Below are positions 44,985 to 52,652 of a stretch of DNA of 64,000 bases, piece after piece. This stretch comes from JACCWM01 sp040393065. Its GTDB lineage: Bacteria > Myxococcota_A > Bradymonadia > Bradymonadales > Bradymonadaceae. Each line of letters starts with the position of its first letter. Within the stretch, counting starts at the first letter, position 1. The notes beneath the pieces were generated by a model, which searched no databases, was not told the DNA's origin, and was given only the letters and a program-made list of their open reading frames with translations. Location: contig JBEBUW010000014.1 of the NCBI GenBank assembly GCA_040393065.1, positions 1-64,000 on the forward strand, in the 5' to 3' direction. The position numbers and the translations under genes are program-made.

Positions 44985-46772
44985 ATGGCAGTAGATGGGA
45001 CGGTGGCAGAGAACATATCAAAGAAAGATCGTGCGTTTGGTTTCAGACGGCTTATAGGCCTGGCGCAGCCACACTGGCGGTCGCTGGGTGTGGCAACGGC
45101 GGCGCTGGTGCTTGGTTCGGGCATTGCTTTGTTGTATCCGCAGGCAGCGCGCCTGGTGGTCGACGAGGTTTTTGTAGAGGGCAGCACGTGGAATTTATCG
45201 ACGGTTGGCTTCGCGCTGCTCGGCCTGTTTTTGTTGCAGTCGGTGTTTGTGAGTGTGCGGTTTTATCTGTTCACGGTGGTGGGAGATCGTGTCGTGGCAG
45301 ATTTGCGTCAACGGCTATTTCGCTCGATTGTTGTGCGCGAGATGGGGTTTTTTGATGCGACCAAGACGGGTGAGCTGACGAGCCGGCTGACGAGCGACAC
45401 GCAGATCTTGCAGAGCGCGGTGACGACGAATTTGTCGATGGCGTTGCGTTTCGGGATGCAGGCGATAGGCGGGATCGTGGTGTGTTTTGTGACGTCGATC
45501 AAGCTGTCGCTGGTGATTCTGGTATTGATGCCGCTGGTTTTTTCGGTTGCGATTTTGTACGGCCGGCGCGTTCGCAGGCTTTCTAAGCAGGTGCAGGATG
45601 CGGTGGCAGATTCGACGTCGTTGGCGGAGGAAGCGCTGGCGGGAATTCGCACGGTGCGAAGTTTTGCGCGCGAACAGCATGAGGCTGCGCGGTACGATGG
45701 GGCGATTGAGCGCTCGTTTGAGCTGGCGAAACATCGTTCGATGTTGGGGGCGATTTTTGGCGGTGGGATGTCATTTCTGGGGTACGCAGCGATTGCGGTC
45801 ATCTTGTGGATGGGCAGTGTGCTGGTGATGAACGGGGAAATGACGGCTGGCGAGCTGACGGCGTATATTTTGTATGTGCTTTTTGTGGCGTTTTCGGTCG
45901 GTGTATTGTCGGGGTTGTGGACGGATTTTTCTAAGGCGATTGGTTCGGGGGAGCGGGTTTTTGCGCTGATCGACGCGGGCGAAGCGGAGGTGGCGGGCGC
46001 CGAGGCGTGGGATGAACAGGCGGTGGTTCGTGATGGAGGCGTTGCGTTTGAAGGTGTTGGGTTTAGTTATCCGACACGGCCGGAGGAGGCGGTTTTGCGC
46101 GATGTTTCGTTTGTGGTGGAGCCGGGGCAAAGGCTTGCGCTGGTGGGGCCGTCGGGTTCGGGGAAATCGACGATTGCGAGTTTGCTGTCGCGTTTTTATG
46201 AACCGCAGTTCGGGGAGATTCGGATCGACGGCGTGCCGATTCGTTCGTATGAACCCAGTGCGTTGCGTCGTCAGATTGGCCTGGTTGCGCAGGAGCCGAT
46301 TTTGTTTTCGGGCACGATTGAGGAAAACGTGTTGTATGGCAATGATCAGGCGAGTCGAGAGGAAGTGATCGAGGCGTTGCGGTCGGCGAATGCGTGGGAT
46401 TTTGTGCAGGGGTTTCCGGAAGGAATTGATACGATTGTCGGTGAGCGTGGCGTGCGGCTGAGTGGAGGGCAGAAGCAGCGGATTGCGATTGCGCGAGCGC
46501 TGCTGAAAGATCCCCGGCTATTGATTCTGGATGAGGCGACGTCGGCGCTGGATGTGGAAAGCGAGAGCCTGGTGCAAAAGGCGTTGGAGCGGTTGATGGA
46601 GGGGCGGACGACGGTTGTGATTGCGCATCGGTTGTCGACGATTGCGAACGCCGATCAGGTGCTTGTGCTGGATGGCGGTCGGATCATCGAGCAGGGCACG
46701 CATGAGGCGTTGATGGAGCGCGGCGCGGCTTATTATCGGATGGTAGAGCTGCAGTTGGTGGGGCAATCCTGA
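44985..46772 (+). CDS. ABC transporter with fused membrane and ATPase domains (MsbA/BmrA type)
   Basis: A 595-aa half-transporter that should work as a homodimer. Six helices (about 25-315) form the transmembrane domain, with TADSTSLAEEALAGIRTVRSF-type coupling helix sequence. The ATPase has Walker A GPSGSGKST (near 385), signature LSGGQKQR, Walker B LLILDEATSALD and switch His in VIAHRLS. Start at ATG 44985 with GAGG seven bases before. Substrate (lipid, drug or peptide) not evident. Ends at a bidirectional terminator. Confidence 0.92.
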   Translation: MAVDGTVAENISKKDRAFGFRRLIGLAQPHWRSLGVATAALVLGSGIALLYPQAARLVVDEVFVEGSTWNLSTVGFALLGLFLLQSVFVSVRFYLFTVVGDRVVADLRQRLFRSIVVREMGFFDATKTGELTSRLTSDTQILQSAVTTNLSMALRFGMQAIGGIVVCFVTSIKLSLVILVLMPLVFSVAILYGRRVRRLSKQVQDAVADSTSLAEEALAGIRTVRSFAREQHEAARYDGAIERSFELAKHRSMLGAIFGGGMSFLGYAAIAVILWMGSVLVMNGEMTAGELTAYILYVLFVAFSVGVLSGLWTDFSKAIGSGERVFALIDAGEAEVAGAEAWDEQAVVRDGGVAFEGVGFSYPTRPEEAVLRDVSFVVEPGQRLALVGPSGSGKSTIASLLSRFYEPQFGEIRIDGVPIRSYEPSALRRQIGLVAQEPILFSGTIEENVLYGNDQASREEVIEALRSANAWDFVQGFPEGIDTIVGERGVRLSGGQKQRIAIARALLKDPRLLILDEATSALDVESESLVQKALERLMEGRTTVVIAHRLSTIANADQVLVLDGGRIIEQGTHEALMERGAAYYRMVELQLVGQS

Positions 46773-46817
46773 AGGGCAGATCGATTCCGGGTTAAGGTTC
46801 GGTAAGCATGAAGCAAA

Positions 46818-46852
46818 CAAAAAAGCTGCGCAGAAGCGCAGCTTTTTTGTTT
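46818..46852. terminator. Bidirectional intrinsic terminator
   Basis: AAAAGCTGCGC at 46821-46831 pairs with GCGCAGCTTTT at 46836-46846 around AGAA, with A run before and T run after. It serves both the ABC transporter and the convergent MopuP lipoprotein gene. Confidence 0.85.
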
Positions 46853-46874
46853 GTGATCTGTGACTTGGGGAAAA

Positions 46875-48020
46875 TTAGCGAGCAGGGCTGCTGGCAGCGC
46901 CGTACCAGCGCTTTCCGGGGAATGTATGAACGAGCGTGCCTTTGCCTGTCGCAAGGTCAATCGTGATCAACTCTCCTTCGGTGGTGGTGCCGTAGAGGTT
47001 GTTCCAGGCGGAGGTCAGGCCGAAGACGCGGTCAAAGCCGATGCCGCCGATTTCGACGGCTTCCGCGGTATCACGATTGATTTCAACCAGGTGATCTTCC
47101 TCAAAATCATGTTTGGAGGTCATGTAGAGCGTGTTTTGCTTGTTTACGACCGAGTCACCGCTGGATTTGAAGTACGAGGGCGAAACCGAGAGTTTCTGGC
47201 TGGAAATCGAGACGAGGTTGTTGAATGTGCCGGGTAAGAGGCCGCGTGTTTCGATGCGATCTTCAATGGGGCTCAAATCCACTTTGTAGACATCGCTTTC
47301 GGAAGTGATGAAAGCGTTGCCGTCAAAGTCGATGGCCAGGCCGTTGGGATCGATGGTGCTGGAAAAGGTAATCCGGGCGACTTGAATCCAGTAGTTTTCG
47401 GTGGGGTAGAAAATGTAGATAGCAGTACGGGTCACGCCGTAAAGAGTGCCGCTCGGGTGGGTGTCGATATCGAGCAGTTTGACCGGATCGCCATCTTCGT
47501 CGACGAGATCGCTTTCTTTGTCGAGGGATTTTTCAAAGGGATTGATTTTGTAAAGGCCGTCGTTGGTGTGTGCGTAAAAGGAGCACTCGATGAATTCGTC
47601 GGCGATGCCATTGCAGTTGTCATCGATACCATTGCAGATTTCGAACTGGCCGGGGAAGCGGGCAGGATCGTTGTCGTCGCAGTCGTCACCGCCGCATTCG
47701 AGGGAGAGGTGGCCGTCGTTGTCTTTATCGCAGGTGGGATCGATGACGTCTGGCGTATCCGTGTCTTCCTCGGCGTCTTCGGGCTGAGAGGCATCGTCTG
47801 CGATATCGGTATCGTCCAATTGTTCGTCGGTATCGGTCAGATCGGTATTGTTGCCAGCATCGGCGTCGGAATCGATCTGGACGCATTCTTCGGTGCGCGG
47901 ATTGTAGAGTTCATCATCGGCACATTGAATATCCTGCGCGTTTTCAGAATCATCGCTGCAGGCAGTCAGGGCACCAAGTGAGAGGAGGGCGGCCAGGGTG
48001 AGAAACAGGAGATTCTTCAT
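46875..48020 (-). CDS. MopuP-type metal-binding lipoprotein
   Basis: A 381-aa lipoprotein with lipobox LTAC (Cys21) and an acidic Asp/Thr-rich linker. The MopuP motif (about 100-145) includes DKDNDGHLS, GGDDCDDNDP and EICNGIDDNCNG, a Cys- and Asp-rich calcium- or metal-binding loop common in Myxococcota/Bradymonadales-type surface proteins. The C-terminal part resembles an NHL or SMP-30-like six-bladed beta-propeller (GLAIDFDGNAFI, LYGVTRTAIYIF, LYGTTTEGELITIDL). Start at ATG 48020. No Shine-Dalgarno is obvious. Confidence 0.78.
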   Translation of the reverse strand: MKNLLFLTLAALLSLGALTACSDDSENAQDIQCADDELYNPRTEECVQIDSDADAGNNTDLTDTDEQLDDTDIADDASQPEDAEEDTDTPDVIDPTCDKDNDGHLSLECGGDDCDDNDPARFPGQFEICNGIDDNCNGIADEFIECSFYAHTNDGLYKINPFEKSLDKESDLVDEDGDPVKLLDIDTHPSGTLYGVTRTAIYIFYPTENYWIQVARITFSSTIDPNGLAIDFDGNAFITSESDVYKVDLSPIEDRIETRGLLPGTFNNLVSISSQKLSVSPSYFKSSGDSVVNKQNTLYMTSKHDFEEDHLVEINRDTAEAVEIGGIGFDRVFGLTSAWNNLYGTTTEGELITIDLATGKGTLVHTFPGKRWYGAASSPAR

Positions 48021-48182
48021 GATGAGAGACGCTCGAAGTAGGGAGGGGTAGGTGTCTGATTGCAGGCCAGCCACCAGGACCGTGGCCGGTGGACCCACCA
48101 TGTATCAGGAACGTGCGTCGATTTCCAGTATCCGCACATGGATTATGAAGAGACAGGAGCGCTTGCGGGAGCGAGGAAAATG

Positions 48183-48220
48183 AAAAAGGCGTCTATCTCT
48201 TTTATGGGAGATAGGCGCCT
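48183..48220 (-). terminator. Intrinsic terminator for the minus-strand tRNA
   Basis: On the minus strand AGGCGCCTATCTC (48220-48208) pairs with GAGATAGACGCCT (48199-48187), one wobble pair, followed by a run of Ts. It lies about 50 bp after the 3' end of the tRNA. Confidence 0.7.
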
Positions 48221-48272
48221 GAGTCATTGAAGTCGTGGTGCTTATTTTATTGGATCGCAGGTGTTTTGAGGA

Positions 48273-48346
48273 TGCCCCCACCGGGATTCGAACCCGGACT
48301 GGATGGATTTTAAGTCCACTGCCTCTACCTGTTGGGCTATGGGGGC
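48273..48346 (-). tRNA. tRNA with UAA anticodon, short variable loop (assigned Leu by anticodon)
   Basis: Read on the minus strand, the 74 bases fold into a full cloverleaf. Acceptor GCCCCCA/TGGGGGC; D arm GCC...GGC with GG in the loop; anticodon stem GTGGA/TCCAT with loop CTTAAAA (anticodon UAA); variable loop of five bases (CCAGT); T arm CCGGG-TTCGAAT-CCCGG; discriminator A. No CCA is encoded. UAA should read the Leu codon UUA, but bacterial tRNA-Leu normally has a long (class II) variable arm, absent here. See findings. Confidence 0.85.
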
Positions 48347-48485
48347 GTTACGGAGGAAGCCTGCTTTGCTGCGAGGCCGTAGTTAATGGCTCATCGTGTA
48401 CAATGTACAGTGCGCCTGCGCAAGTAAAAGTACGCATAAGTGTGGGCGTGGTAGCGCGTCGCAAGGGTGGCGCAGGGAGTTTATC

Positions 48486-49343
48486 GTGAGTAGTGACCAG
48501 CCTTTTGTACCGAAACGACCGTATTTTTATTCGGAACCGGATGAGTCTGCAGTAAAGCGAGAATCGAATTCAGGGCGGGGTTTGGGCAATGCCCGTGGAG
48601 GGATGGAGGAAATCCACGGTCTGTTTGATAACTTCATGGCGTTGCTGCGTTTGTCGCCGCGTACGTTGGTGGTGCCGTGGTTGATCACGGCGGCGGTGGA
48701 TCTGTTGTTTGTGCTGGCGAGCATTGGCCTGGCGTGGGTATGGAGCACGCCGATGGATAGCGGGTGGGGAGCGATGTTTGTGATGCGGTTGTTCACGGCG
48801 TTGCAGTTTGTGGTCGTTTATACGGCGCGTGTGGCGTTGTTTGGGCCGATGCGTCGTGTGCTGGTTTCCGGGGAAGGTGCATTTCCGGGAGGCTGGCAGG
48901 AGATGTTTCGCTCGATTGTGCCGCGGCTGTTGCCGGTATTTATTGTCAATCTGGCGGTGGCCGCGGTGGTGACGGTCGGGCTGATGTTGTGCGTGGTGCC
49001 GGGCGTGGCCGCGTTGTTTTTCCTGGCGTTTGCGCCTTATCTCGTGGCGGCCTGCAATCGGAGTGTTGGCGTAGCGTTTACCGAGTCATTTCGTCTGGCG
49101 ATTGATCACTGGCTGGTGTTGGTGACGGCGATTGTGATTGCGTTCGGGGTTTCGATCCTGCTGGGAGCGGTGACGATGGGGGGCGCGGCTGTATTTGCGG
49201 GCATGATGGGGCGGGGAGCCATTGTGATGAGTTATCTTGGAATGTGGGTGGTTCATACGGTCATCGGCTTTTTCGCCTGGATTTATTACGGTGCGCTTTA
49301 CACATCGGTGAGTGAGAAGTCAGGTCTGGGTTTGACCCGGTAA
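48486..49343 (+). CDS. Six-helix membrane protein of unknown function
   Basis: 285 aa from the GTG at 48486, preceded by CAGGGAG seven bases upstream; earlier in-frame ATG at 48396 would add a Cys-rich, non-hydrophobic N-terminus. The first 45 residues are polar (Pro/Ser/Arg), then about six hydrophobic helices. The sequence LCVVPGVAALFFLAFAPYLVA is a YciC/DUF975-like signature for polytopic proteins with a broken helix. No enzymatic motif. Stands alone after the tRNA. Confidence 0.6.
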   Translation: MSSDQPFVPKRPYFYSEPDESAVKRESNSGRGLGNARGGMEEIHGLFDNFMALLRLSPRTLVVPWLITAAVDLLFVLASIGLAWVWSTPMDSGWGAMFVMRLFTALQFVVVYTARVALFGPMRRVLVSGEGAFPGGWQEMFRSIVPRLLPVFIVNLAVAAVVTVGLMLCVVPGVAALFFLAFAPYLVAACNRSVGVAFTESFRLAIDHWLVLVTAIVIAFGVSILLGAVTMGGAAVFAGMMGRGAIVMSYLGMWVVHTVIGFFAWIYYGALYTSVSEKSGLGLTR

Positions 49344-49389
49344 CCGTGAGGCCTGGCAGGACTCTTGAGGGCGCGTCAAAGCGTCGCTC

Positions 49390-50430
49390 TCAGGAGGCTG
49401 CGCGGTTGAGGCGATCCCAGATCGCGTGCCAGGCGTCGGTGCGCGGGGGGGCTTCGACCAGGATAGAATCGCAGCCGAGGTCATCGAGCTGGTGCAGGGC
49501 GCTGTAGAAGGCTTCGGCGTAGGTATGCGGATTGGTGGAGAGAAATACCGTGGCGGGGCGGTTTTTGTGGGGAGCATTTGCGATGGAATCGAGACAAATC
49601 CAGCCGATGCGCGGGTTCTCGGGAGCGTAGAAGTGGCGTGTGTCGGGCAGGATTATGACTTTTGCGCGAGGAGCGTAGTGTTTTTTGGAGAGTCCGGGGC
49701 TGAGTTTGGGCGTGGTTTCATCGATTGCGTCGAGATCGGAGATTCCGGCGGCATAATCTGTGGAGGGGATGACGCGGCGTAGATCGTCGCGGGAAATCAT
49801 ACCGGGGCGCAGGATACGCGGTTCGGGACCGAGAAGAGAAACGATGGTGGATTCGATGCCGACGGTGGTGGGGCCGGCATCGAGGATCGCATCGGTTGCG
49901 GGATCGAGGTAGGCGCCGAGGTCGTTCTGAACGTGTTGGGCGGTGGTAGGAGAGATGTGCGTGTAGCGGTTGGCGCTGGGAGCGGCGACCGGGACGTCGG
50001 CAAGCTCGATGAGGGCGCGGGCGATGGGGTGGGCAGGGATGCGAATGGCGACGGAATCCAGGCCTGCGCTGATCAGGGAGGGGACGACGGGTTGTTTGGG
50101 CAGAACGAGTGTCAGCGGGCCGGGCCAGAAGTTTTCGGCGAGTTGTTGAGCGTGCTCGGGCCAGGCAGCGACGAGGTTTTGAAGGGTCTGGATGTTGGCT
50201 GCGTGTACGATCAGGGGATTCTGGGGAGGGCGGCCTTTGGTCGTAAAGATGCGGGCCACGGCCGTGGAATCGAGAGCGTTGGCGCCCAGGCCGTAGACCG
50301 TTTCGGTGGGGATGGCGACCAGACCACCAGCGCGGAGGCGTTCGGCGGCTGGTTGGAGGATGTGCGCAAGCTGGTCGGCTGAAAGATCCACGGTTGGGAC
50401 GGTATAAATAGGCAGAGAGGCGCGTGTCAC
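49390..50430 (-). CDS. sua5: L-threonylcarbamoyladenylate synthase Sua5
   Basis: A 346-aa enzyme making the TC-AMP intermediate for the t6A modification at position 37 of ANN-decoding tRNAs. The YrdC domain covers about 20-205 (PTETVYGLGANA, TKGRPPQNPLI, SVAIRIPAH, APSANRYTHISPT). The C-terminal Sua5 domain follows (about 235-346), beginning SPGLSKKHYAP. GTG start at 50430 overlaps the HAD stop by 4 bases (GTGA), so the two genes are translationally coupled. It is the longer Sua5 form, not TsaC. Confidence 0.92.
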   Translation of the reverse strand: MTRASLPIYTVPTVDLSADQLAHILQPAAERLRAGGLVAIPTETVYGLGANALDSTAVARIFTTKGRPPQNPLIVHAANIQTLQNLVAAWPEHAQQLAENFWPGPLTLVLPKQPVVPSLISAGLDSVAIRIPAHPIARALIELADVPVAAPSANRYTHISPTTAQHVQNDLGAYLDPATDAILDAGPTTVGIESTIVSLLGPEPRILRPGMISRDDLRRVIPSTDYAAGISDLDAIDETTPKLSPGLSKKHYAPRAKVIILPDTRHFYAPENPRIGWICLDSIANAPHKNRPATVFLSTNPHTYAEAFYSALHQLDDLGCDSILVEAPPRTDAWHAIWDRLNRAAS

Positions 50431-51443
50431 GGTGTGAATCCTTCGAGCAGCGGAGCGGCGTCCAGGGGAGTAAGTGCGGATTGGGGTTGGATTGCCCAGC
50501 TGTGTTGTCGGGCGCTGGCAAGTAGCTCCTGGTTGCCAACGTCGATGACGACAGCGAGTTCGGTGGCTTCGGTAAGCATTTCGAGATCGGTGTCCGAGTC
50601 GCCAAAGGCTAGAACAGGTGGGCGGCCGATGTATTTGTGGATGGCTTCGACCTTTCCGGCGCGAAACAAAACGGGAGGGATGGTTTCGCTGGTGAGGATA
50701 TTGTCCTCGCCGGGGTGCAGGCTGTTGCCGAGCACGCGTTCGGGGGGAATGCCGAAGAGACGGGCAAAACTCTGGACGGTCCAGATGTTGGTAGCAGATA
50801 TGATCCAGACGTCGAAATTGTGGGCTTCGAGAGTCTGGATGAGTGTATAAATTTCTTGGAAGATGCGGATGCCCCGGCCGATGGAGACGGGGGAGGCTGC
50901 TTGAGCGGCGTGGGGATGGGCGCGGAGCTGTCGGTAGATCGATCGGTTGAGTTCGCGGACGATGGCCTGGCGGGAAAGGGCATGAATTTGTTCGGCTTTC
51001 ATGCCGATGTGCAGGCGGACTGCCCACCGGTAGCAGTCGGCTTTGCCGGCGCGGGCAAGTCGACGGCCGTAGAGCGCGCCCATTTCGTAGAGGTAATGTT
51101 CGTAGGCCGGATGCTGAGTGCGGCTGGCTACGGGAATTTGCAGAGCTTTGTGGGTGATATCGTAGAGAGCATCGCGGCCGTCGTCGGGGTGGATGAGATC
51201 CCAGAAGGCGTCGAGATCGTAGCGGTACAGCATTTCGTCGATCAGGAAATGCGAGAAGAGTTCGCCGATGTCGTTGAGAATGCAGGTATTGTCGAAGTCG
51301 AAAACTACCAGCGGGCGCTCGGATGGATGCGCGGCGGACCGGGCGTTTGCGTGTTTGATGATCAGGTGGTTCAGGCGCTCATAGACATCGGGCAGCCAGT
51401 TCAGGCGTGGTAAAACGGGAAGCCTGGCGGTTGTATCATTCAT
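50427..51443 (-). CDS. HAD-family phosphatase (phosphoserine-phosphatase-like)
   Basis: 338 aa with HAD motifs: nucleophile Asp49 and Asp51 (VFDFDNT), motif II in WIISATN, the motif III Lys in RAGKVEAI and motif IV GDSDTDLEM. The helical cap between motifs I and II is large (about 60-190). Similarity to phosphoserine phosphatase and other HAD-IB enzymes is visible, but the substrate is not evident. Overlaps sua5 by four bases. Confidence 0.82.
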   Translation of the reverse strand: MNDTTARLPVLPRLNWLPDVYERLNHLIIKHANARSAAHPSERPLVVFDFDNTCILNDIGELFSHFLIDEMLYRYDLDAFWDLIHPDDGRDALYDITHKALQIPVASRTQHPAYEHYLYEMGALYGRRLARAGKADCYRWAVRLHIGMKAEQIHALSRQAIVRELNRSIYRQLRAHPHAAQAASPVSIGRGIRIFQEIYTLIQTLEAHNFDVWIISATNIWTVQSFARLFGIPPERVLGNSLHPGEDNILTSETIPPVLFRAGKVEAIHKYIGRPPVLAFGDSDTDLEMLTEATELAVVIDVGNQELLASARQHSWAIQPQSALTPLDAAPLLEGFTP

Positions 51444-51743
51444 GGTGTGGCCGTATGAGAGTCGCCTCGCCGGGGAGGCGAAGGGAAAGCGTGTGATTTA
51501 GAAAGGAAGTCTTGTGCTTTGGACAAGATTTCGATAATAGCGATGCCTTGATAACGGATTGCCTGAAAAAGTTCGACTCAATCCTGAAGAATTTAAGCAG
51601 CAACGCGTTTTGAATTGTATTTCGTTTACCCACGAAGGGTTGAAAAGCCTCTGCTGAATGTGTGCATGGCAGCCGGAAGGTGTGTCATGCAGGCGGACCA
51701 CAGAGTAAGCCCTTCATTTTAATAAAGAACAGGAGAACCACTG
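51444..51743. other. Leader region upstream of bL31 with small hairpin
   Basis: 300 bp between the HAD gene (minus) and bL31 (plus). TGCATG at 51663-51668 can pair with CATGCA at 51686-51691. Such a leader could regulate bL31, since L31 leaders are known in other phyla, but no match to a known leader can be claimed. No gene seen. Confidence 0.35.
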
Positions 51744-52001
51744 ATGAAAGCAGATATCCATCCCCAATATAATCCCGTGATCTTTGTCGACGGCGAGCAT
51801 GAGATCGTGACGCGTTCGACGATGACGTCCCGCGAAGTTCGCAACGTGAACGGCGTCGATCACTATGTGATTCAGGTTGAGGTAAGCGCGTTTTCGCATC
51901 CGTTTTATACGGGTAAGCAGATGCTGATCGATACCGAAGGTCGCGTCGACCGCTTCCGCAAGCGCTACAATATCGCAGCGCCGTCGGAAGAGACGAAATA
52001 A
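51744..52001 (+). CDS. rpmE2: Ribosomal protein bL31, type B
   Basis: 85-aa large-subunit protein that bridges the subunits. Its start (MKADIHPQYNPVIFVD) and the SHPFYTGKQ segment are typical. It lacks the CxxC zinc-binding residues of type A L31, so it is the zinc-independent type B, often induced at low zinc. AACAGGAGAACCACTG gives a good Shine-Dalgarno. Followed by a terminator hairpin at 52016. Only this copy is visible in the window. Confidence 0.95.
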   Translation: MKADIHPQYNPVIFVDGEHEIVTRSTMTSREVRNVNGVDHYVIQVEVSAFSHPFYTGKQMLIDTEGRVDRFRKRYNIAAPSEETK

Positions 52002-52015
52002 GAATCGAAAACATA

Positions 52016-52067
52016 GCGCGCCGCAGCGGACCCCGGAAAGGGCTGTTGCGGCGCGCTGGTTTTTGAG
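52016..52067 (+). terminator. GC-rich terminator after bL31
   Basis: GCGCGCCGCAGC from 52016 pairs with GCTGTTGCGGCGCGC ending at 52056 (one bulged region), followed by TGGTTTTTG. The long GC stem and following T run fit an intrinsic terminator. Confidence 0.7.
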
Positions 52068-52080
52068 CCGAGTCAAAGAA

Positions 52081-52350
52081 TTATTGCATCTTCGTAGGCA
52101 TGGAAAAAAGATCGTGGTCATCGCAGTCGCAGGAATTATGGTCAGGCTGTGAGGATTGATCTAGAGGACAGTGCGCGTCATCTGCGTATTGGCCGTCTGA
52201 TTCTTCGTGAAGTAGAGACGTAGAGCTTTGGGAAATCAGGCGTTCTGGTAGGTGTCGTTTACGAGGTATGCGTAAACATTTTGTAATATCGCCAAATTTT
52301 AGAAGGTCGGAAGGCTTTGAGTCTTTAGGAATCGACCAGCGAGGTATCGG
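52081..52350 (-). other. Stop-free minus-strand frame without start codon, possible gene remnant
   Basis: Reading the minus strand from just after a TGA at 52353-52351 to the TAA at 52083-52081 gives 89 codons without a stop. The translation has ordinary protein character (for example KPSDLLKFGDITKCLRIPRK and an acidic CDCDDHD end). No ATG, GTG or TTG occurs in the upstream part, and the frame above the TGA is also readable for about 18 codons. It could be the 3' end of a decayed gene or chance. Confidence 0.2.
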
Positions 52351-52652
52351 TCAATCGGTTGTGTCGTGGAGATCGTCGTGAGTGTTGTTTGGCTCCCGGC
52401 GGTTTCACACACAACAGCAGTTATTCATCGGACCTCGCGTCAAGGCTGGCTTATACGAGTATTATTCGGTGCCAAACTCTACTTGCACATTGATGAATGA
52501 ATTCTTTGCCCTGGAGGCCGCATCGGGAATCCGGAGTGGTTTTCTCCAGTGGTTGAGTCCTGGTGCGTCGGGGATAGTGCGCGTTTTTCGAGCCAGTTTT
52601 CAGCGGTTATTCGCAGACTTGGAGCTTCTCATTATCGCGAGGAGCGAATCCA

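Larger units (their letters stand above)
52002..52652. other. Long intergenic region, mostly non-coding
   Basis: 651 bp between bL31 and the HARE-HTH gene. It holds the bL31 terminator and, on the minus strand at 52081-52350, a stop-free frame listed separately. A 102-codon plus-strand frame at 52382-52690 lacks gene-like character and overlaps the next start. Promoter for the HARE-HTH gene presumably lies at its right end. Confidence 0.5.

Noticed and set aside
52351..52353. TGA read as selenocysteine in the start-less frame
   Set aside because: No SECIS-like hairpin nearby and no selenoprotein context; an ordinary stop is simpler.
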